A stretch of DNA of 64,000 nucleotides from SZUA-36 sp963753105 (GCA_963753105.1 CAVWBD010000006.1:159045-223044); one strand, 5' to 3'; shown: positions 18,245-27,723, counted from the first letter of the stretch. Notes: generated from the sequence alone by a model not told the origin. Made by a program: numbers and translations.

Positions 18245-20295
18245 TTAGTCCAGGTATTCATGCAACCATGAATTGACTTCGTTATGCCATTGCACGGAGT
18301 TTTGTGGCTTCTGCACCCAGTGGTTCTCATCCGGGAAGTAGAGGAATTTACTGGGAATGCCGCGTCGCTGCAATGCCGTGAAGGTACCAATACCCTGTGT
18401 GACCGGAACCCTGTAATCGAGCTGCCCATGGATCACCAGCATCGGTGTTTTCCACTGGTCAACATGATTGACCGGATTATGCTTTTCGTAGTTAGCCTCT
18501 CTTTCAAAATAGGGCCCACCATAATCCCATTCCGGGAACCACAATTCTTCGGTGGCGTAATACATCATGCGCTCGTCGAATACACCGTCATGGTTGACCA
18601 GGCAATCGAAACGGTCAGGCCAGTTACCGGCGATCCAGTTGATCATGTATCCGCCATAGGACGCACCCAATGCACAGATACTGTCACCGTCCAGAAAGTC
18701 GTATTTTTCCAGTGCGGCAGCCAGCCCCAGTTGCAGGTCGACCAGCGGTTTGCCGCCATAGTCATCCGAAATACTGTCCGTGAATGCCTGTCCGTAACCG
18801 GTTGAGCCGTGGAAATCGATAAAGACCGCGGCAAAACCCTGCCCGGCATAAGTTTGCGGATTCCAGCGGTAGTGAAAGTGGTTGCCGAAGCTGCCCTGGG
18901 GACCACCATGAATCAGGAATGCGACCGGATATTTTTTGCCCTTTTCAAAGCCGGCAGGCTGCATCACATAGCCATAGACCGTTTCCTGGTTTGCCCCGAT
19001 GAACGAAAACTGTTCAAAATCGCCCATTTCCACGCCCTTCAATTGTGGTGTTGAGAAATGGGTCAATTGGCGGGCTTCTGTTTCGTCCTTGTCGATGGCG
19101 AACAGTTCCGTTGGTGATTTGAGGTTGTCCAGCGCAAACACTGTGCCCAGTGGACCTGACACAAACGAGCTGACGCTGCCGAGACCGACCAGCTTGCGTG
19201 GTTCGCCGTCTGCCAAATCAAGTTCCCATAAGGCCACGTTACCCGGTGTCGGTCGCATTGACCAGCAGTGAAGTACCTGAATTTGTGAATGCAATCGATG
19301 AAGCTGAACGGTCCCAGTTTTCAGCCAGTGGGCCGAGTCTTGCCTGACTCGAGGTCACGAATCATGATCTGGAAGCGGTCAGCCTCGAATCCTGGCCGCG
19401 CCATGGCGAGGTAGGCGAGTTTCTGTCCGTCCGGGCTTAATACCGGCTGCGTATCCCATGCCAGGTTGGATTCAGTCAGGTTCACGACCTCGCCGTCACC
19501 GTTCATTGGCGCTGAATAGATATCGAAGTTGGTGGATACCGGTTCGTCACGATCACGGATTCGCGCTGCAAAATAGACCGTCTGTCCATCTGGTGAAACG
19601 GCGTATTCCTCGGCTCCACCCCAAACCCGGGATGGGATGTCCGATTTAATCCCTTTGCTCACCAGGATCGGTTCGCCCTGACCAATACCACTGTCATTCA
19701 GCGAAAGGGCGAAAAGTTGGGAGTGTTTTGCATCCAACCAATGATCCCAATGACGCATGAACAATTGCTCATACACAACACCGCTGGTTGGTTTTTCTTC
19801 CTGTGCCTTATCGCGGCGGGCCGTGCAAGCGAGGTTTTCGCAATCGAGGTAAACGCTGGCAGAAAAGACCAGGCCATTGCCCCCTGGCACGACCTGGAAG
19901 GTTGCCACATCGACGGGTAACTCCGTGACCTGTTTCGCTTCGCCTCCACCGATTGCAATGCGCCATACCTGTGAGGTTCCACTTCGTGCTGAAAGGAAAT
20001 AAACGTATTTGCCATCAGCCGACCATGAGGGGTCGGTATCGTTTGCCGCATGGGTCGTCAGCTGGTGGGTTTTACCATCACTGAATCCGGTCCACCACAG
20101 GTCATAGACGCCTTTGTTGGCTGCCATATCTGTAGTACGCAAGGTGTAAACCACCTTGCTCCCATCGGGAGACAGTACTGGTGCGCCCACCCGGTCCAGC
20201 CGGACCAAGGTCTCTGCGGTGAATGGTCCTGCCAGCGCAGTCGTGGTAACAAACAATCCGGCCAGAAAGGTCAGTAAAGCAAACCGATTGATCAT
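18245..20295 (-). CDS. Exported S9-family prolyl oligopeptidase/dipeptidyl peptidase (two homopolymer frameshifts)
   Basis: About 680 residues. The ATG at 20293-20295 opens a signal peptide (MINRFALLTFLAGLFVTTTA). The N-terminal half is a beta-propeller with TolB/PD40-like blades (APVLSPDGSKVVYTLR, DPSWSADGKYVYFLSARSG). The C-terminal S9 hydrolase domain has the nucleophile motif ALGASYGGYMINW, Asp in HGQLDYRVP and His in DENHWVQKP. The frame is broken at 19329-19331 (CCC where CC fits) and near 19250 (GGG where GG fits). Correcting both restores LAENWDRSASSIAFTNSG and one continuous protein, so these look like base-calling errors. Cotranscribed with the POT transporter. Confidence 0.9.
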
Positions 20296-20524
20296 AATTT
20301 CACCTGAGTTTGAATCAATAGAGTAGTAGGCGAAAGCGTAACAGAATTTGGAGGCGAAGAGGTCAGATGTTCTCTGACTTAAGAACTCGAATCTGACTCC
20401 GGTTTTCGTGACGCCGCAGGTCATCCCAATGGGCCAATTTCGTCTTCCAACAGGATGATGATTTCGTCCAGTTGTTCTTTGAGATGCTGCAGGAAAAAGG
20501 GGTCGGATCCAAATCCCTCCCGAT

Positions 20525-21880
20525 TTACTTTGTAATCGAGGCGAACTCGGGTGCACCACCCTGGTAAATGACCATGATGCCTTTTATCGCATTATCCTCA
20601 TCTCTCACAATCTCAACTCTGAGATCATCGTCCTTTAGAAAGAATTTTGTTTCCGATTCTGCAAAAAGAACCATGGTGGAATAAGGAGAGATCAGTTTTA
20701 GAGAATTATTTTCCAATGCAAGATCCACCGACATCTTAAATGACTCTATGAAAAAAGATCCGGTATAGGAAGAAAGGATTTCAGGGGCAACGGCCACAAC
20801 TTTAATAGATTCAGGGTCATAAGATTTTCCGGACATAATTCGAAGAATCTCACTTCCACCATCAAGATATTCTTTAACCACTTTTGAATAAACTTCGTCC
20901 CCGCGATCGCCATTGGTGAACACAATAATTCCATTTCTTGATTCCGGAAGCAGAATTGCAATGGTCGAGATACCCCATTCACCGCCTTCGTGAACCAGTG
21001 CATATTCGCCGTTGGGCAGGTTCCTTACAATTTGCCATCCCAAGCCCTGTTCGTAATCCTTTTTGATATTCACCTGTGTCGATGTCATATCTTCAAACAA
21101 GTTGTCAGATAAACCTGCATGGTTCATCACATGAATTCCAAAAGTGACAAAATCTTCAACGGTCGTCAGCAATCCGCTTGCTGTCGAGGTCTGCGGGTTG
21201 CCCTGGTTAGCGTATTCTTTACCTTCTTCATTGTGCCTGTAGGCAAACTTGGCTTTTTCCTGTTCATTGCCCCACTTGAATTTGGTACGCGGCATATTCT
21301 GAGGTTTGAATAACAGGGAATCTGAGATGTCCTCAAAGGGCCTGTTGAGTTTTATTTCTATCGCTTTTCTTAAATACTCGAAACCCTCACCTGAATAGTG
21401 ATATTTTTCTCCTGGTTTGAATAGGAATTCGAGTTTTCCGGAATCAAGGTCAGACCGCCAATTGGGTAACCCCGACTGGTGGCTTAAGATATGACGGCTT
21501 GTCAATAATTTGTGCTTTCCATCATTTACAACGTCAGGATCAATCCAATAATTGCATAAGGGTTCATCCAGATTCCATTGGCCGGATTCAACCAACTTCA
21601 ATACCACGATTGTCGTTACTGTCTTTGTAACAGAGGCGATCGTGAAAATTGTATTATCTGCTGCCGGTTTGCCTTTACGAAGTTCTCCAAAAACTGCCTG
21701 GTCAGATAGTTTCCCATTATTGATCAGCCCAATGCCCACGGCTGGAACATCGTACTCAGATAACCATTCCAAAATGTCGTTCTTATTCTCGTAAAGAACA
21801 CTGCTCTGTTGGGCAGTGCTATTTATTGAATGAATAAATAGTACGATTAGCCCAAGAAATGCTAGTCCTTTAGGTTTCAT
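20525..21880 (-). CDS. Exported serine hydrolase, beta-lactamase class C fold
   Basis: 451 residues with a signal peptide (MKPKGLAFLGLIVLFIHSI). The class C/CubicO-like domain (about residues 35-350) has SxxK as SVTK in TIASVTKTVTT, a tyrosine motif YSG in YHYSGEGFEYL, and HEGG as the third box. A C-terminal lipocalin-like beta region follows from about residue 370 (YTGSFFIESFKMSVDL). Such enzymes are esterases or D-aminopeptidases rather than beta-lactamases; substrate unknown. It is AT-richer than its neighbours, which may mean transfer. The frame is intact. Its stop lies close to a GGATCCAA-type repeat at 20498. Confidence 0.88.
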   Translation of the reverse strand: MKPKGLAFLGLIVLFIHSINSTAQQSSVLYENKNDILEWLSEYDVPAVGIGLINNGKLSDQAVFGELRKGKPAADNTIFTIASVTKTVTTIVVLKLVESGQWNLDEPLCNYWIDPDVVNDGKHKLLTSRHILSHQSGLPNWRSDLDSGKLEFLFKPGEKYHYSGEGFEYLRKAIEIKLNRPFEDISDSLLFKPQNMPRTKFKWGNEQEKAKFAYRHNEEGKEYANQGNPQTSTASGLLTTVEDFVTFGIHVMNHAGLSDNLFEDMTSTQVNIKKDYEQGLGWQIVRNLPNGEYALVHEGGEWGISTIAILLPESRNGIIVFTNGDRGDEVYSKVVKEYLDGGSEILRIMSGKSYDPESIKVVAVAPEILSSYTGSFFIESFKMSVDLALENNSLKLISPYSTMVLFAESETKFFLKDDDLRVEIVRDEDNAIKGIMVIYQGGAPEFASITK

Positions 21881-21984
21881 GTGATAAGACTTCGTTGACC
21901 ATGTCTCACCAGTGACGGAGTCGTGTTCTCAATAGTTACAAAGTCGGGATTCAGAATCAGAATCGGGGGATAGTTTACTGAAAA

Positions 21985-22015
21985 AAAAGGTCAGAGCCCG
22001 TTTTTCGGACCTTTT
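21985..22015 (-). terminator. Terminator formed by a short dispersed palindrome
   Basis: AAAAGGTC/GACCTTTT stem enclosing AGAGCCCGTTTTTCG, with extra A/T extending the stem. On the minus strand it ends in T8. It lies just after the stop of the FKBP gene at 22029 and belongs to the AAAGGGTCAGAGCCC short repeat type. Confidence 0.55.
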
Positions 22016-22028
22016 ACACCCTGTCTGG

Positions 22029-22466
22029 CTATTTCTTCCTGAACAACTCCACGACGAATATCAAGGACGCATTGGGTGGTATCGAGTCTGTACCTTTTTC
22101 ACCATAAGCCAGCTCAGGTGGAATCAGGAAAACGAATACACTGTCGACCGGCATCAACGGGATGCCCTCGCGCCATCCGTCGATGGCTCGCTTTAAGTGG
22201 ATTGTGACCGGCTCGTCATTTGAATACGAACTGTCGACCTGCGTGCCATCGAGCAGCAGACCACGGTAATGCACGGACACTTCGCTATTCGCCTTAGGTT
22301 TGCGGCCTCTACCGAGCGCCTGGATCTTGTATTGAAGACCGGACTCCGTCGTGATGGCATCGCTATCGATCCTGTTCCAATAGTCCAAACCCGCCTGACC
22401 CTCGTCGGCTGACGCGGGTAGGCTGAATACGAGTACTAGGAGAAATACTTGAGTGAATGGGTTCAT
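22029..22466 (-). CDS. Exported FKBP-type peptidyl-prolyl cis-trans isomerase, paralogue 1
   Basis: 145 residues: signal peptide (MNPFTQVFLLVLVFSLPASA), a short linker (AGLDYWNRIDSDAI), then one FKBP domain: SGLQYKIQALGRG, VHYRGLLLDGTQVDSSY, GWREGIPLMPVDSVFVFLIP, LAYGEKGTDSIPPNASLIF. The FKBP folding core of FkpA/Mip-type periplasmic foldases is complete, without the N-terminal dimerisation helices of those proteins. Paralogues lie at 25714 and 57590. The frame is intact. Confidence 0.92.
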   Translation of the reverse strand: MNPFTQVFLLVLVFSLPASADEGQAGLDYWNRIDSDAITTESGLQYKIQALGRGRKPKANSEVSVHYRGLLLDGTQVDSSYSNDEPVTIHLKRAIDGWREGIPLMPVDSVFVFLIPPELAYGEKGTDSIPPNASLIFVVELFRKK

Positions 22467-22551
22467 CGTGGATACGTTTTCCCTGGAAGACTCCGGCCAT
22501 TGTATATCCGCGGCAGATCAAGAGGCCATTTCCTGGTGAGAACTATGAAAT

Positions 22552-22613
22552 GGGGTCAGAGTCAAGTGCCAGAGTAAAAACAGAAAATACAGGGTCAGAG
22601 CCCTTTTCCGCTG
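22552..22613 (+). repeat. Dispersed repeats: long type followed by short type
   Basis: GGGGTCAGAGTCAAGTGCC and AGAGTAAAAAC (22552-22581), then AGGGTCAGAGCCCTTTT (22591-22607). They lie between the start of the FKBP gene and the stop of the TPR protein gene. Confidence 0.85.
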
Positions 22614-22627
22614 ATTATCGGGTGTGT

Positions 22628-24272
22628 TTATTCCAGCCTTTCCAGCAGTTCCTGGAACCGGCGGTCCTCACGCAGCGGTGCGAGATCCGGGTCGTGTAAT
22701 AGCCAGGCGCGGTGTCCATAACCCTGCTGGAGAGCGCGGTCGAGCAGATCAAGGGCCTTGTCATTTTCACCGAGCAGTACTATAGGTGCAAGCTACGTTG
22801 TACATGATCGCCGGTTCGTCCCGATCGGCGTCAAGTGCTCTTTCCGCCCACGCCCTGGCCCGATCGGACTGGCCCTGCTCAGCGAGAGCATAGGAACCAA
22901 ACGTCAGCGCCCGGCCATCATCTGGATGCAGGTCAATATGTCTTTCAACACATTCGAGTGTTCGCGTGTTCGCTTCTTCCTGCTCTTTTTTCCGTCCCAG
23001 TTCCGCGAAGGCCATGGACAGGAAAGATTGCGCCTGGTAGTCCTCCGGCCTGATCTTGCATGCTTCACTAAATAGCCGCGCTGCCTTTTCAAACTTGCCC
23101 GCAGAAAGGCAGTCGCGGCCGTAAAAGTAATAGGGTTCGTAAAGCCCGGGATTAAGAAGTATTGCATTTTCGAATGAGCGCTCAGCTTCATCATGACGGC
23201 CATTGATCGCCAGCGCAGTGCCGCGGGCAGCATGAGCCTCGGCCAGGTCAGGGTCCAGCGTGATGGCCTTGATACTGGCCGCATCGGCCTTGGCAATATT
23301 CTCCTTGGAAGAATCCGCCCATTGGAAAAGCAATGAATAAACATCGGCCATGCCGGCGTAAGCCAACGCGTAGTTTGGATCCTGTTCGATCGCTTTGCGA
23401 AACATCAGGTTGGCGTTGTGGAACTGCCGACGGGTGTGATAGTAAAAATATTTACGGCCCCTGAGGTAATAGTCATAGGCCTTAACGTCGGAAGTGGCCA
23501 CGTTTTGAATAGCCCGCCGGTCTTTTGGAGTTAGTGTAACCTCCAGGGCAGCCACGATACTGCGGGCGATATCATCCTGGATCGCAAACACATCTTTCAA
23601 TTCGCGATCGTAGGTTTCGGACCAAAGGTGTGAATCGGTATCTACTTCGATGAGCTGGGCAGTGATCCGCACACGGTCCGCAGCGCGACGCACACTGCCT
23701 TCAAGTATCGTGGAGACACCAAGTTTTGCAGCGGCTTCCGGAATATTGATCCTCTCGTCCTTGAATTCAAAAGAAGATGTTCTCGATGCAACGCGCAATT
23801 GTGGTAGCTTGGTCAGCAGGTTTAAAATTTCCTCGGCGATGCCATCGGAAAAATATTCATTTTCCCGATCGCCGGACATATTCTCGAAAGGCAGTACGGC
23901 AATGGAGCGGCGGTTGTCAGTGGGTTCAGCCGGCGCGGTGGGTTCGGTGGTTGGTTCAACCGGTGCGGCGACTTCCGGTTCTGCCGGCTGTTGTTCAAGC
24001 GCCGCAGCTGCCGTCTGAGTCACTTCCACACCTTCCGGTCCGATATCAAAAATCCATGCAAGCGCCAGGACAATCGGAAAGGCCAACACTACAAGCGAGA
24101 TGACCAGGGTCACACTCCATTCCGGCAGGTTCAGGTTTGGTAACAGGGTCTCGGCTGCGCTGATGGCCAGCCAACTGGCAACAGCGTATACCACCACTAC
24201 GCGGATTACGCGTCGCCGTTTAAGCTCAGACCAGAATTTTGCGATACCACTTTTCGTGTCAGTTTCAGACAA
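22628..24272 (-). CDS. Membrane protein with TolB-like domain and TPR repeats (one frameshift near the end)
   Basis: About 548 residues. The N-terminus is cytosolic (SGIAKFWSELKRRRVIRV), followed by two membrane helices (about residues 24-42, 52-75), an Ala/Pro/Glu/Thr linker, a FlgO/TolB-like domain (RRSIAVLPFENMSGDRENEY, ILEGSVRRAADRVRITAQLI, SHLWSETYDRELKDVFAIQD) and four to six TPRs. This is the layout of the non-catalytic part of class III adenylate-cyclase-like proteins, here without a cyclase or winged-helix output domain. A shift near 22795 interrupts the last TPR; restoring the frame gives LLGENDKALDLLDRALQQGY and the end RFQELLERLE at 22628. Role probably scaffold or signalling; inference. 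Confidence 0.8.
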
Positions 24273-24372
24273 GTGTTTTTGTTCCGTTGGTAATTAATTG
24301 AATTGGTTATAAACGAGTATATGTCGGATAAGCATTTTTTTTCCAGATTTCTGAAATTGCTTGAGCGATAAA

Positions 24373-24532
24373 GGGGTCAGAGTAAGAACCAGGCAGAGGC
24401 CAATGGAAACCCGACTAGCGGATTAAATTGCGAAAAAGGGGCCGGATCCAATTTGTCCTACAAGCCAGGACACCCAACACTTCCAGCGCCAAGAAACGAA
24501 CATTTGGAGTCAGAGTAAAGTGCCAGAGTAAC
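24373..24532 (+). repeat. Cluster of dispersed repeats
   Basis: GGGGTCAGAGTAAGAAC (24373-24389), a GGGGCCGGATCCAATTTGTC block with AAGCCAGGACACCCAACAC (24438-24482), and GAGTCAGAGTAAAGTGCCAG (24507-24526). Together they fill most of the 440-base gap between 24273 and 24716. I see no gene there. The middle block is repeated at 27725. Confidence 0.75.
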
Positions 24533-24716
24533 CACCGCTGGCACTGGGTTACCGTGCAGCCGCCATTGAGGCTATTTGCAGGCCGGACTTTAGCTGCGGC
24601 CAAGTGAGGAGTATCTCATTATTCTGGCCAGGTACCCGGTGAGTAAACTTCTGGCAGGGGACAATTTCAACCTGTTGGCGGACAATGCTTCAGGGCTTCT
24701 CAAATGGAGTAAAGAA

Positions 24717-25124
24717 ATGTCAAAAATTGCCACGTTAGTACTCACCTTTGTTTTCTGTTCAACAGCGTTTGCCGAATCGGTTCTCTACGTGTGTGAGAGA
24801 CCCGCCTGGGACGGCCAGGAGGGATGCGGTCCAAACAACACCTACGCGACATACAGCATGTTGGTTGAGACTGAAGAATTTGGAAACAAGCACTCGAAGT
24901 ACGACTTCCGCATGCGCAAAGGTTGTGACGCCAGCAAGGGACGCAAGTACAAATATGATTACGACTACAATGACAAGACAATCGTGTTTGCCTTCAACGC
25001 AAAACCCGCCGCATCAGCTATGGGACGTGCAAAAATGTCGACTATCAAGCTTGACCTGGACTCGATGGAGGCAGCTTTGAGCGGGGTGGAAGACAGTCCG
25101 GTACTGTCCTGCAGAACTGAATAG
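24717..25124 (+). CDS. Small exported protein of unknown function
   Basis: 135 residues from the ATG at 24717 (GGAG eight bases upstream); an in-frame ATG 78 bases earlier would put the signal peptide internally and is unlikely. The signal peptide is MSKIATLVLTFVFCSTAFA. The mature part has four cysteines (YVCERP, EGCGPNN, KGCDASKG, LSCRTE), probably two disulfides, and a basic, Tyr-rich middle (KGRKYKYDYDYNDK). I do not recognise the family. An intrinsic terminator follows directly. Confidence 0.7.
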   Translation: MSKIATLVLTFVFCSTAFAESVLYVCERPAWDGQEGCGPNNTYATYSMLVETEEFGNKHSKYDFRMRKGCDASKGRKYKYDYDYNDKTIVFAFNAKPAASAMGRAKMSTIKLDLDSMEAALSGVEDSPVLSCRTE

Positions 25125-25151
25125 GCTCGATATCGGACCCGTTTCCCGGGG

Positions 25152-25182
25152 AGCAGGGGTTTTGCCCCTGCTTCGAATTTTT
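25152..25182 (+). terminator. Intrinsic terminator
   Basis: AGCAGGGG/CCCCTGCT stem with a TTTTG loop, followed by TCGAATTTTT. It ends the small exported protein gene. Confidence 0.85.
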
Positions 25183-25190
25183 CAATAAAT

Positions 25191-25207
25191 GGGGTCAGAG
25201 TAAAAAC
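25191..25207 (+). repeat. Dispersed repeat, half unit
   Basis: GGGGTCAGAGTAAAAAC immediately after the terminator. Confidence 0.75.
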
Positions 25208-25262
25208 TTCTGGGAAGGGGGGTATTCTGACCCTAATTATTCGGTTTTCCAGCAGCCCCCAT

Positions 25263-25562
25263 TCAGTTTTTTTCCGGGCTATCAGCCTGTTGTTTGCCTT
25301 TATTTCCACTGTTTGAGCCAGGTTTCTGTTGGGCCTTTTTTACCCGTATTCTGCTGCCAGCCACATCTTTACCGTTGAGCTTTTTCATGGCCGCTCTGGA
25401 TTCACCCGGCCCGGCCATCTCTACGAATCCAAAGCCCTTCGATCCACCAGTTTTTTTGTCAGTCACCAACGTGCATGACTGCACCGTTCCATACGCCTCA
25501 AACAACAATCGGAGCTCTTTTTCTGTCGTAGTGCGGGCAAGGTTGCGTATCAATAATTTCAT
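25263..25562 (-). CDS. Single-RRM RNA-binding protein
   Basis: 99 residues. One RRM covers residues 1-78, with RNP2 KLLIRNL and RNP1 GSKGFGFVEM; the basic C-terminal tail (RVKKAQQKPGSNSGNKGKQQ) lacks other domains. Bacterial proteins of this kind are often cold-induced RNA-binding proteins. The ATG at 25560-25562 is the natural start because the RRM begins at residue 2. The frame is intact; single-gene unit. Confidence 0.92.
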   Translation of the reverse strand: MKLLIRNLARTTTEKELRLLFEAYGTVQSCTLVTDKKTGGSKGFGFVEMAGPGESRAAMKKLNGKDVAGSRIRVKKAQQKPGSNSGNKGKQQADSPEKN

Positions 25563-25648
25563 GCTGTTACCTTAATATGGGAAAAGAATTCACTGGGGGA
25601 GTATAGGTCGTATAAAAGCTGTATTGTCAGAATTCCCCACAAAAATAA

Positions 25649-25691
25649 GGGGTCAGAGTCAAGTGCCGGGGTAAAGTGCCAGGGTAAAAAC
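25649..25691 (+). repeat. Dispersed repeat, long type with internal duplication
   Basis: GGGGTCAGAGTCAAGTGCC, GGGGTAAAGTGCC, AGGGTAAAAAC. The AAGTGCCRGGGTA segment occurs twice in tandem, so this unit has expanded. It adjoins the 3' end of the FKBP gene. Confidence 0.85.
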
Positions 25692-25713
25692 TATACCTTG
25701 GCGCCCTTTCAGG

Positions 25714-26151
25714 CTATTTGATCCCGAACAATTCCACTATAAATATCAGGCTTGCATTAGGCGGTATCGGACTCGAGCCTTTCTCACCGTAAGCCAGCTC
25801 AGGTGGAATCAGAAAGACGAAGACACTGCCGACCGGCATCAACTGGATACCCTCGCTCCAACCCTTGATAACTCGCTTCAGGCTGAAGGTGACCGGCTCT
25901 TCACTGGAGTATGAACTGTCGAATTCCATGCCATCGAGTAGCAGGCCACGGTAATGTACCGTTACCCTGTTTTTCGCCGCGGGTTTACGGCCTTTGCCGA
26001 GCACCTGTATTTTGTATTGAAGGCCGGAATCCGTCGTGATGGCATCGTGGTCGATCCCGTTCCAATAATCTAAACCGGCCTGCTCCTCGTCGGCTGATGC
26101 GGGCATGGTGAATACGAGTGCCAAAAGCAATACTTGAATCAGTGATTTCAT
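25714..26151 (-). CDS. Exported FKBP-type peptidyl-prolyl cis-trans isomerase, paralogue 2
   Basis: 145 residues from the ATG at 26149-26151; an upstream TTG would add seven residues before the signal peptide and is less likely. The signal peptide is MKSLIQVLLLALVFTMPASA. The FKBP domain reads SGLQYKIQVLGKGRKP, VHYRGLLLDGMEFDSSYS, GWSEGIQLMPVGSVFVFLIP and PPNASLIFIVELFGIK. Closer to paralogue 3 (57590) than to paralogue 1. Intact, probably periplasmic. A short-type repeat lies about 23 bases upstream of the start. Confidence 0.92.
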   Translation of the reverse strand: MKSLIQVLLLALVFTMPASADEEQAGLDYWNGIDHDAITTDSGLQYKIQVLGKGRKPAAKNRVTVHYRGLLLDGMEFDSSYSSEEPVTFSLKRVIKGWSEGIQLMPVGSVFVFLIPPELAYGEKGSSPIPPNASLIFIVELFGIK

Positions 26152-26173
26152 CGTGGATATATTTTCCTTCAAT

Positions 26174-26193
26174 AAAGGGATCAGAACCCTTTT
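26174..26193. repeat. Short-type dispersed palindrome
   Basis: AAAGGGATCAGAACCCTTTT, an imperfect palindrome in the leader of the FKBP gene. Confidence 0.65.
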
Positions 26194-26340
26194 AACATAC
26201 TACGCTGCGATGTAAAGAACTGGCAACTGGCGCAAGAAATTGACAGTCATTTGAAGAGAAGGAGGCGCCAGGTTCGCAGGGTTCCTTTGCGTTCTAACTA
26301 TCTGAAATAATAATATAAAACATGGATTTATCATGTCTAA

Positions 26341-26360
26341 TACTGTATAATTATACAGTA
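26341..26360 (+). promoter_or_regulatory. LexA (SOS) box overlapping the promoter of the HNH gene
   Basis: TACTGTATAATTATACAGTA is a perfect 20-bp palindrome. Its core CTGT-N8-ACAG (26343-26358) fits the gammaproteobacterial LexA site, and the TATAAT at 26345-26350 inside it is a consensus -10 hexamer, so bound LexA would block the promoter. The HNH gene begins 12-24 bases downstream. Confidence 0.85.
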
Positions 26361-26383
26361 TACACAAAGCCGTGAGAAATACC

Positions 26384-27709
26384 ATGCAGAACATCCAGCA
26401 AAATCCATCCACCAACCAACTAAACTGCCTGGCGGACAATATTACCGAACTGGTCGCACACCTCGATGCCGGTACCTATCAATTACTTGAACTGATCTGT
26501 GAGTTTGACAAAAACGAGGGCTGGGCAGGCACGGGTATTCGTTCATGCGCCCACTGGCTGAACTGGAAGTGCGGCATGAACTTAGGATCCGCCCGCGAAC
26601 GGGTTCGCGTGGCGCGGGCACTGCCGGGTTTACCGGCGATCAGCGCGGCTTTTCGCGAGGGCAAAATCAGCTACTCCAAGGTTCGCGCTATGACCCGCGT
26701 GGCAACACCTGAAAACGAGGCGGCACTCCTGCAGGTTGCACTGGCCGGTACTGCCACGCACGTTGAAACCCAGGTGCGTTTGTACCGCAAGGTCAAACGA
26801 ATAGAGGCGCTGGAGGATGAAAACTTACGTCATGGTCACCGCGAACTGAGCTGGCATATCGATGATGACGGCTACTGGGTGTTCAAGGGTCGTTTTACGG
26901 CAGAACAGGGCGCCATGCTGCAAAAGGCGCTGGAGGCGGCCGGGGATCAGTTGTTTGAAGAGCAACAACGCGTTCCCGCGGGAACGTCTGAAAGTATCCC
27001 CCTGGACCAAGCCACTCCGGAGCCCATTGCTCAAAAACGTGCGGATGCCTTGTCACGGGTGGCAGAAGGCTTTCTGGCGGGCGTGAACAGCAAGGCATCC
27101 GGGGGTGATCAATACCTGGTGAACATTCACACCGATGTCGAGACACTGAAAGAGGATGGAACCGGCGCCGAGTCAGAGATCGAGGATCGTGGATACGTTC
27201 CCGCGGAAACGTCCCGGCGACTGGCCTGTGACTGTGCCAAGGTTCACTGGCATGAGACCGGTAATGGTGAACCACTCAGTGTTGGCCGGAAAACCCGTTC
27301 CATCCCCCCGGTGATCCGCCGTGCGCTCAAACGCAGGGATTTGGGTTGCCGCTTTCCCGGTTGTACCTGCACGCGGTTTGTGGATGCGCACCATATCAAG
27401 CATTGGGCCGATGGCGGTGAGACCTCGATGGATAATCTAGTCTTGTTGTGCCGTACCCACCACCGCCTCGTACACGAAGGCGGTTACGGTGTGGAAATGG
27501 TTGCGGACGAAGGTGCCGTGTTCAGTCTGCCGAGTGGGAAGACCATCTCGCAGGCGTCCGAAAAACGTTCCCGCGGGAACGTTTTTGTGATCATGTCAGG
27601 CAACCAGAGAAACGGCTTGGACATCACACCCGACACGTCGATTCCGCAATGGTACGGTGACAAGATGGATCATGGCATGGCTGTTGATATGTTATTGCAA
27701 TGTGAATGA
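26384..27709 (+). CDS. DUF222/13E12-type HNH endonuclease-like protein
   Basis: 441 residues from ATG 26384 (a GTG at 26372 is the alternative). The DUF222 domain covers roughly residues 10-250 (TGIRSCAHWLNWKCGMNLGS, REGKISYSKVRAMTRVATPE), followed by a C-terminal HNH domain: CRFPGCTCTRFVDAHHIKHW and NLVLLCRTHHRLVHEGGYGV. The two CxxC-type pairs and the HH/N/H residues expected for metal and catalysis are visible. Expression is predicted to be SOS-induced through the LexA box directly upstream. The coding region holds three copies of a CGTTCCCGCGGGAACG palindrome read in different frames. Frame intact. DNA target unknown. Confidence 0.9.
   Translation: MQNIQQNPSTNQLNCLADNITELVAHLDAGTYQLLELICEFDKNEGWAGTGIRSCAHWLNWKCGMNLGSARERVRVARALPGLPAISAAFREGKISYSKVRAMTRVATPENEAALLQVALAGTATHVETQVRLYRKVKRIEALEDENLRHGHRELSWHIDDDGYWVFKGRFTAEQGAMLQKALEAAGDQLFEEQQRVPAGTSESIPLDQATPEPIAQKRADALSRVAEGFLAGVNSKASGGDQYLVNIHTDVETLKEDGTGAESEIEDRGYVPAETSRRLACDCAKVHWHETGNGEPLSVGRKTRSIPPVIRRALKRRDLGCRFPGCTCTRFVDAHHIKHWADGGETSMDNLVLLCRTHHRLVHEGGYGVEMVADEGAVFSLPSGKTISQASEKRSRGNVFVIMSGNQRNGLDITPDTSIPQWYGDKMDHGMAVDMLLQCE
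26971..26986. repeat. CGTTCCCGCGGGAACG palindrome 1
   Basis: Perfect 16-bp palindrome inside the HNH gene, read as RVPAGT. Confidence 0.85.
27196..27211. repeat. CGTTCCCGCGGAAACG palindrome 2 (one mismatch)
   Basis: Second copy inside the HNH gene, one change from perfect, read as YVPAET in the same frame as copy 1. Confidence 0.75.
27561..27586. repeat. Extended CGTTCCCGCGGGAACG palindrome 3
   Basis: Third copy, with A5/T5 extending the symmetry to 26 bp. It is read as RSRGNV, a different frame from copies 1 and 2. Confidence 0.85.
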
Positions 27710-27723
27710 GGCCCTTTCGAAAA

